Source: CAIVAT01 sp049317265
GTDB taxonomy: Bacteria; Bacteroidota; Bacteroidia; Bacteroidales; FEN-979
Reading direction: 5' to 3'
Assembly: GCA_049317265.1 (NCBI GenBank)
Contig: JBMOIP010000018.1
Coordinates: 1-64,000 of the forward strand
Length of the DNA: 64,000 nt
Numbering within the stretch: the stretch's first letter is position 1; each line of letters starts with the position of its first letter. Positions 60,454 to 64,000 of the stretch are shown here, piece by piece. A program made the translations under genes and the position numbers. The notes below the pieces were generated by a model that saw nothing but the letters and a program-made list of their open reading frames with translations, had not been told where the DNA came from and did no database searches.

Positions 60454-62598
60454 ATGAAATCAACATATATTGCTTTTTCATTACTATTACTCATTGCGAT
60501 CCGGGCAATCGGCCAGGACAAACAGCAACTTCCTGCAACTTCCGGGGATACCACTACTATCAGAAATCTCAATGAAGTTGTGATCAGCGCCATGAGGATA
60601 AACATTCCGTTACGGCAGATCCCTGCCGCCATTACTGTGGTTTCGGGAACCCAGGCCAATGCCATGTCGAAAACGATCTCGGCGGATGACGCTTTGAGGC
60701 TCGTTCCGGGGGTCAGAATTGACAATGGAACCGGCGGATCGAGGGTGCATGTGTACATCCGCGGACAAGGTGTTTTGACCGAAAGCGGATTCCGCGGAAT
60801 CGGTGTTTTTATTGATGGCATTTCCATCAACACCCCGGGCGGATTTGCACCGGATTTATACGATGTTGACTGGGAAACCGTAAAGAGTGTTGAAGTTGTA
60901 AAGGGCCTTGCTGCCTCCATGTACGGAGCCAGCGCCACAGGCGGCATCCTCAACATCACGACCAAGGATGGCGGGAGCAAACCCGTTAACAGTTCACTCT
61001 ATGCTTCAGGCGGCTCCAACGGCTTCTGGAAAATCCTCGGACAGGTTGACGGAACACAGGGAAATGTAAATTACAGAATATCTTACTCCCACATGCAAAG
61101 CCATGGATACCGGGAACATCAGTCATACATGGCCGACAACCTGAGTGAAAAACTTACATGGACTCCATCAGCAAAATTAAAAATTACCCAGTCTCTCCTC
61201 TATACAAGCTATTTTAACCAGAATTCCGAAGGGATTAACCTGAGCAGGTACGATACCGTGGGCCACCGGGCTGCCAATACAGATGCCGTAAGATACAATG
61301 AGTTCCATAAAACACAGCGTCTGACCGGGGCAACTACCGTTAAATACGATTTTGCGAAAAACCAGGATATTACCGTTAAAGGGTTTATCCGCATGAACAA
61401 TTACCAGGAGACTTCCAACAACGGGGACGACTACAAACCTTATGTTAATCCGGGTATTTCAGCACAATACAATCTCCATTTCGGTTCAGAAAACCTCTTC
61501 AACCATTTGAGCCTGGGTGCAGATTACCAGTCGATGAAGATGACGGAACACAACTTTGCCGTTCCCGATGGAGACCATATCAACAATAACAGGGTCGACA
61601 GCTATTGGAGCGAAGAGATTTTCGACCTGAACAGGCTACTGATCAACCAGATCATCCGCCAGAGAAGCACCGGCATCTTTTTAATTGAGAAACTGGATAT
61701 TGCAAAGAAGTTCTATGCCCTGGTCAACTTAAGGTATGACTATGTATACAACCAGTTGGATTCATCAACCGTGAGCGATAGCAAGACTTTTTCAAAACCA
61801 ACCTTCCGCGTCGGTCTGGCCTGGGACCTGGCAAAAGCCGCCAACATTTACGCCAGCTATGGTTCAGGTTTCCTGGTGCCAACGGAAGATGAACTCTACA
61901 ATAATCCTGTGAAATACGGCGGATTCAACTCCCTCATCAAACCTTCAACCTCCATGGGTGGAGAACTGGGCGTAAGAGGAGAGATCGGGAAGTCGTTTTA
62001 TTATGATGTCACAGGCTTCAGCATCAACGCCAAAGACGAATTCTATCGCTACAGTGTTGCCGGAAGAGGCAACAATACCGCCTTCTTTGGGAATATGGGT
62101 GAAAGTCGCCGCTGGGGTGTGGAGACCTACCTCTCCTATTCACCTTTGGACTTCCTGAAATTTGATGTGGCCTATGCCTATTCACATTTCCAATATACAT
62201 CGCCCGACAGCGTAAGCGGCCACTGGATTCCCCAATGCCCTGAGCACAACCTCACCGCCGAGGCAGCCGTAAAATTCCTGAAGCACTTTACCCTGACCAT
62301 GAATGTACAGTATGAATCAAAATGGTATCTCCAGGTTGATGACTCAATATACAACCAGTATCACGAAAACGGTATCGTTCGCAGTTCTTCGGAACGCACA
62401 GGATTTACCGTGGCCAATGCAAACCTGAAATACACCTGGAAATTAGGCACCCTTGGCGGCGACATCAGTGTGTTTTGCAAGAATCTCTTTGATGAACAGT
62501 ATTTCGGATTTACCGAACCCAACAACGGACCCGATTACAACAGTTACCAGGCTGCACCCGGAAGGGAATTCTTCGTGAGCCTGCGGTTAAGACTTTAA
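60454..62598 (+). CDS. TonB-dependent outer-membrane receptor
   Basis: Outer-membrane active transporter of 714 residues. Signal peptide (SLLLLIAIRAIGQ), a short N-terminal stretch with a TonB-box-like NEVVISAMR, the plug domain (residues about 60-165: IPAAITVVSG, RVHVYIRGQG, GVFIDGI, VEVVKGLAASMYGASATGGILNI) and a 22-strand-type barrel ending in REFFVSLRLRL. It lacks the N-terminal carboxypeptidase-like domain of SusC proteins and no SusD follows, so it is a siderophore-, cobalamin- or metal-type receptor. The ligand is unknown. It overlaps the convergent gene by 12 bp. Confidence 0.92.
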   Translation: MKSTYIAFSLLLLIAIRAIGQDKQQLPATSGDTTTIRNLNEVVISAMRINIPLRQIPAAITVVSGTQANAMSKTISADDALRLVPGVRIDNGTGGSRVHVYIRGQGVLTESGFRGIGVFIDGISINTPGGFAPDLYDVDWETVKSVEVVKGLAASMYGASATGGILNITTKDGGSKPVNSSLYASGGSNGFWKILGQVDGTQGNVNYRISYSHMQSHGYREHQSYMADNLSEKLTWTPSAKLKITQSLLYTSYFNQNSEGINLSRYDTVGHRAANTDAVRYNEFHKTQRLTGATTVKYDFAKNQDITVKGFIRMNNYQETSNNGDDYKPYVNPGISAQYNLHFGSENLFNHLSLGADYQSMKMTEHNFAVPDGDHINNNRVDSYWSEEIFDLNRLLINQIIRQRSTGIFLIEKLDIAKKFYALVNLRYDYVYNQLDSSTVSDSKTFSKPTFRVGLAWDLAKAANIYASYGSGFLVPTEDELYNNPVKYGGFNSLIKPSTSMGGELGVRGEIGKSFYYDVTGFSINAKDEFYRYSVAGRGNNTAFFGNMGESRRWGVETYLSYSPLDFLKFDVAYAYSHFQYTSPDSVSGHWIPQCPEHNLTAEAAVKFLKHFTLTMNVQYESKWYLQVDDSIYNQYHENGIVRSSSERTGFTVANANLKYTWKLGTLGGDISVFCKNLFDEQYFGFTEPNNGPDYNSYQAAPGREFFVSLRLRL

Positions 62599-63129
62599 TT
62601 CTTTGCCAGGGTCCTCTTCAAACCTGGCTTTTGCCTTGTATATGAAGAGGGCCCTTAGTTTATCCCAGAAATCGCCTCCCAGCACAAAGAGACTTGACAG
62701 GAACATAATATCCGACACGACAATGATGATGTACCGGGCATGCAGGGAAACGTGCATCAGGTGTGGCATGAAGGAGATCATATAGTTTGGCAGAAAAGGC
62801 AAAATGAAAAGAACCAGCCCGATATTATAGCGTAAAGGAGTGATCTGGTGAGGCTTGGCAACTTTGTGATAAAAGTAGTGCATCTGGTAGTTAATCCAGG
62901 CATAGGAAGGTTTTCCAAGAATGGCGACACTTCCAATTTTCATCAGGGGGGCGCTGATCCAGAAAACCCCGAGTACAAAACCTTTCCAGAAGGAGTCGGC
63001 GATAAATTCACGAAGGACCAACCCTGTTGGGAGCATGAAAAAGGAGGCAATGAAAATTCCCAAACCCACGTAAAAACGAATCCCCGGGTTTTCAGGGGCT
63101 TTCATTTCAGTTGGACGGTGGATGAACAT
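62587..63129 (-). CDS. Small membrane protein, transporter-suffix-like
   Basis: Predicted inner-membrane protein of 180 residues (or 172 if Met9 at 63105 is the start) with about four helices. The C-terminal half (RYNIGLVLFILPFLPNYM, LSSLFVLGGDFWDKLRALF) resembles the short domain called transporter suffix domain, found after some RND-type transporters and as stand-alone proteins. Function unknown. Its last codons overlap the TonB receptor 3' end. It may be transcribed with the EamA gene upstream, 56 bp away. Confidence 0.55.
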   Translation of the reverse strand: MFIHRPTEMKAPENPGIRFYVGLGIFIASFFMLPTGLVLREFIADSFWKGFVLGVFWISAPLMKIGSVAILGKPSYAWINYQMHYFYHKVAKPHQITPLRYNIGLVLFILPFLPNYMISFMPHLMHVSLHARYIIIVVSDIMFLSSLFVLGGDFWDKLRALFIYKAKARFEEDPGKELKS

Positions 63130-63185
63130 AACTCATTGATTGAATTAACGATTCCGTTATCTGACTGCCTATGGGGAGCAGTATA

Positions 63186-63998
63186 CTACAGGAAGAACAT
63201 CGCAACGCCCCCCACTGCAAGAACTGCTCCTGCCACCTCCTTAAACGTCACTTTTTCTTTGTAAAGTATCATGGACGGGGGAATTATTAGTACGGGAACG
63301 ATGGCCATGATCGTGGAGGCGATGCCTGTATCGGCATATTTTATGGAGATCAGTGAAAATGATACCCCGAGAAATGGACCGAAAAAAGCTCCGAGAGATA
63401 ACTGTAACATGGGTTTCCGCAGGCTGAGCGCCCGGTATGCCTGCTTCCAGTATCCCATGATGAAAAACAATACCGAAAAGCCTGCTATCCCTGCAATGAC
63501 CCGGATCTGTGTGGATGCAAACGTGTCATACCCCTGCATTCCAACCTTGCTGAGAACCAGTCCGATTGCCTGGCCTGCCGCCCCGCCGAGTCCCAGTAGG
63601 ATCCCCCACAACGGATAGTTGAACTTTATTTTTCTTATTCCGCCATTGCTCTCCTCAGCCGTATGCCGTTTCAAAACGACAAGGGCGATGCCGGCAATCG
63701 TCAGCGTCATCCCAACCCAGCTTTTCCATGAAAGTGTCTCCCCAAGTACGACCCAGCCTATTAAAGCAGTCATCGGAGGGGCCAACGCCATCAATAACAT
63801 GGAAATCCGTGCACCAACCACCACAAACGCCTGAAAAAGGCAAAGATCACCGAAAACAAACCCGATGAGGCCGGAAAGTGTGAGGTAGAGCCAGGCATGG
63901 GGCGAGGCGTCAACCGGGAAGAGCACTCCCCGGTAAAAAAATACGAATATCGTAAGGAAGCAGAAACCAGCGACCAACCTCAACAGGTTGACCACCAT
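63186..63998 (-). CDS. EamA/DMT-family transporter, 5' end cut by the window
   Basis: Drug/metabolite transporter superfamily member; 270 residues lie in the window. About nine hydrophobic helices are visible, with two EamA repeats (first ending in GWVVLGETLSWKSWVGMTLTIAGIALVVL, second in VTFKEVAGAVLAVGGVAMFFL). Family proteins have ten helices, and the visible beginning (VVNLLRLVAGFCFLTI) corresponds to the second helix, so the apparent Met at 63998 is probably internal and the true start is beyond 64000. Substrate unknown. Confidence 0.85.
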   Translation of the reverse strand: MVVNLLRLVAGFCFLTIFVFFYRGVLFPVDASPHAWLYLTLSGLIGFVFGDLCLFQAFVVVGARISMLLMALAPPMTALIGWVVLGETLSWKSWVGMTLTIAGIALVVLKRHTAEESNGGIRKIKFNYPLWGILLGLGGAAGQAIGLVLSKVGMQGYDTFASTQIRVIAGIAGFSVLFFIMGYWKQAYRALSLRKPMLQLSLGAFFGPFLGVSFSLISIKYADTGIASTIMAIVPVLIIPPSMILYKEKVTFKEVAGAVLAVGGVAMFFL

Positions 63999-64000
63999 GG

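Overview
The window looks like chromosomal DNA of a free-living or sediment-type member of the Bacteroidota. Four things point there. At least eight secreted proteins carry, or appear to carry, the type IX secretion (T9SS) C-terminal sorting domain. Two gingipain-type (C25) peptidases and several lipoproteins are present. An HU gene, a tiny AURKAIP1/COX24-type basic protein (bS22-like) and an RNase E/G gene stand in a row. The phylum's -7 promoter box TAnnTTTG recurs upstream of about fifteen genes. I see no rRNA, tRNA, CRISPR array, prophage or intact insertion sequence; the genus cannot be named from the sequence alone.

Layout. 1-5.0 kb: an M2-type metallopeptidase lipoprotein, a flavodoxin, a C_GCAxxG_C_C redox protein, two small conserved proteins and a secreted SGNH-type hydrolase. 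5.0-5.2 kb: a cluster of six REP-like palindromes. 5.3-14.9 kb: an outer-membrane barrel, then mostly housekeeping genes (tyrS, an SPFH/Arc/DUF1648 operon, mutY, HU, bS22-like, rng, trpS, hflX). 15-17.3 kb: an FG-GAP/VCBS T9SS protein and a MntA/HepT toxin-antitoxin pair. 17.4-28 kb: lnt, nitroreductase, M28 glutaminyl cyclase-like lipoprotein, phoH, an LruC-domain lipoprotein, a hypothetical gene and polA. 28-40.5 kb: a ROK kinase, four consecutive T9SS cargo genes (two with thioredoxin-like Omp28 domains, two C25 peptidases) and a GH13 lipoprotein. 41-52.3 kb: one 3751-residue T9SS surface protein built of 38 immunoglobulin/PKD-like modules. 52.6-64 kb: a DUF2142 membrane protein, a CorC/HlyC-type CBS protein, a BNR-repeat T9SS protein, a small secreted protein followed by a TonB-dependent receptor, a small membrane protein, and an EamA transporter cut by the window end.

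How the parts fit. The secreted set (peptidases, GH13, SGNH hydrolase, BNR protein, TonB receptor, giant modular protein) suggests a cell that attaches to and digests polymers outside the cell and imports the products. The T9SS machinery itself is not in the window. Most operons are short, and several convergent gene pairs are separated by 1-5 bp or overlap.

No clearly new multi-gene system is proven. The most unusual items are the giant protein with an exactly constant 267-bp repeat unit, the extracellular thioredoxin-like/C25 peptidase island, the palindrome cluster, and 7-8 bp microsatellites that occur both in spacers and, in frame, inside lnt and polA.
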